Part shown: positions 63,893 to 64,000 of the stretch, one piece after another | Layout of the letters: each line of letters starts with the position of its first letter | Numbering within the stretch: position 1 is the first letter of the stretch | Origin: Candidatus Aenigmatarchaeota archaeon | GTDB taxonomy: Archaea > Aenigmatarchaeota > Aenigmatarchaeia > GW2011-AR5 | NCBI GenBank assembly: GCA_016184005.1 | Contig: JACPDL010000002.1 | Span: forward strand, 53,784 to 117,783 | Length of the DNA: 64,000 bases | Direction: 5' to 3' | Notes under the pieces: model-generated | Databases searched by the model: none | Seen by the model: the letters and a program-made list of their open reading frames with translations, nothing else | Told to the model about the DNA's origin: nothing | Position numbers and translations under genes: made by a program

Positions 63893-64000
63893 TCATGAGC
63901 CTTGATTCCGTACGTAATTCTCCAGTCTCTCATATGTCTGCTCACCGACGGAATCAAAGAAGTATGCGGGAGACCAGAAGTGACCGCCCCACAACTTCTT
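63893..64000 (-). CDS. tnpA: IS200/IS605-type transposase TnpA, partial
   Basis: The 3' end of a gene that continues past the right edge. The last 35 residues, KKLWGGHFWSPAYFFDSVG ... ERLENYVRNQGS, are the C terminus of TnpA Y1 transposases (LWGGHxWSxGYFxxTVG). The stop TGA is at 63893-63895. TnpA catalyses single-strand, hairpin-guided transposition. The catalytic Tyr lies upstream of the visible part or in ERLENYV; cannot be confirmed. Confidence 0.85.
   Translation of the reverse strand, partial: KKLWGGHFWSPAYFFDSVGEQTYERLENYVRNQGS

Overview
The window is archaeal. It encodes both subunits of topoisomerase VI, a group II chaperonin, Nop5 and fibrillarin, an NMD3-like protein, aIF1A, S17e, aMBF1, TrmY, a tRNA-splicing endonuclease subunit, an archaeal mevalonate route ending in isopentenyl phosphate kinase, and a type IV filament operon. 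Short intergenic gaps, overlapping genes, many small orphan proteins and extreme tRNA interruption would suit a DPANN-type lineage, but that placement is inference; no rRNA is present to fix it.

Layout. 0-6 kb: a partial unknown gene, a VapBC-like pair, envelope and coiled-coil proteins, and tRNA-Leu, tRNA-Gly and tRNA-Ser. 5.8-14.2 kb: a mostly plus-strand cluster (sugar isomerase-like TIM barrel, two zinc dehydrogenases, SIS protein, GT2, tandem nucleotidyltransferase, polytopic membrane protein) that looks like a pathway for an activated sugar or polyol. 14.2-21 kb: radical SAM protein, paired SMR-like proteins, tRNA-Ser(CGA), a regulator and a three-gene surface-protein block. 21-28.4 kb: tRNA-Arg fused to a LAGLIDADG gene, a PIN-ATPase-KH protein, an AbrB/HisG-like/HisRS operon, a parvulin, tRNA-His, aMBF1. 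28.4-41.7 kb: IleRS, DHH protein, Nop5-fibrillarin, S17e, mevalonate-pathway genes, tRNA-Val, UMP kinase. 42-53 kb: tRNA-Ile, a regulator, thermosome, type IV filament operon. 53-64 kb: NMD3, aIF1A, KH protein, Top6B, Top6A, the tRNA-Asn/Nudix/tRNA-Phe/TrmY block, EndA, a CBS protein, GlyRS and the end of an IS200/IS605 transposase.

The most remarkable signal is in the tRNA genes. All ten found are interrupted, with at least 20 intervening sequences in the D arm, position 30/31, 37/38, the variable arm and the T loop. When these are removed, canonical 71-86-nt cloverleaves result. The inserts fall into a few palindromic sequence families shared between different tRNAs and different positions. 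Related palindromes also lie between genes, beside duplicated tRNA 3' ends, directly before a start codon, and once in frame inside a protein gene. This looks like a system of small mobile palindromic elements that double as tRNA introns. A second unusual signal is a nearly identical hairpin-rich leader ending exactly at the start codon of three unrelated genes (regulator, isopentenyl phosphate kinase, CBS protein).
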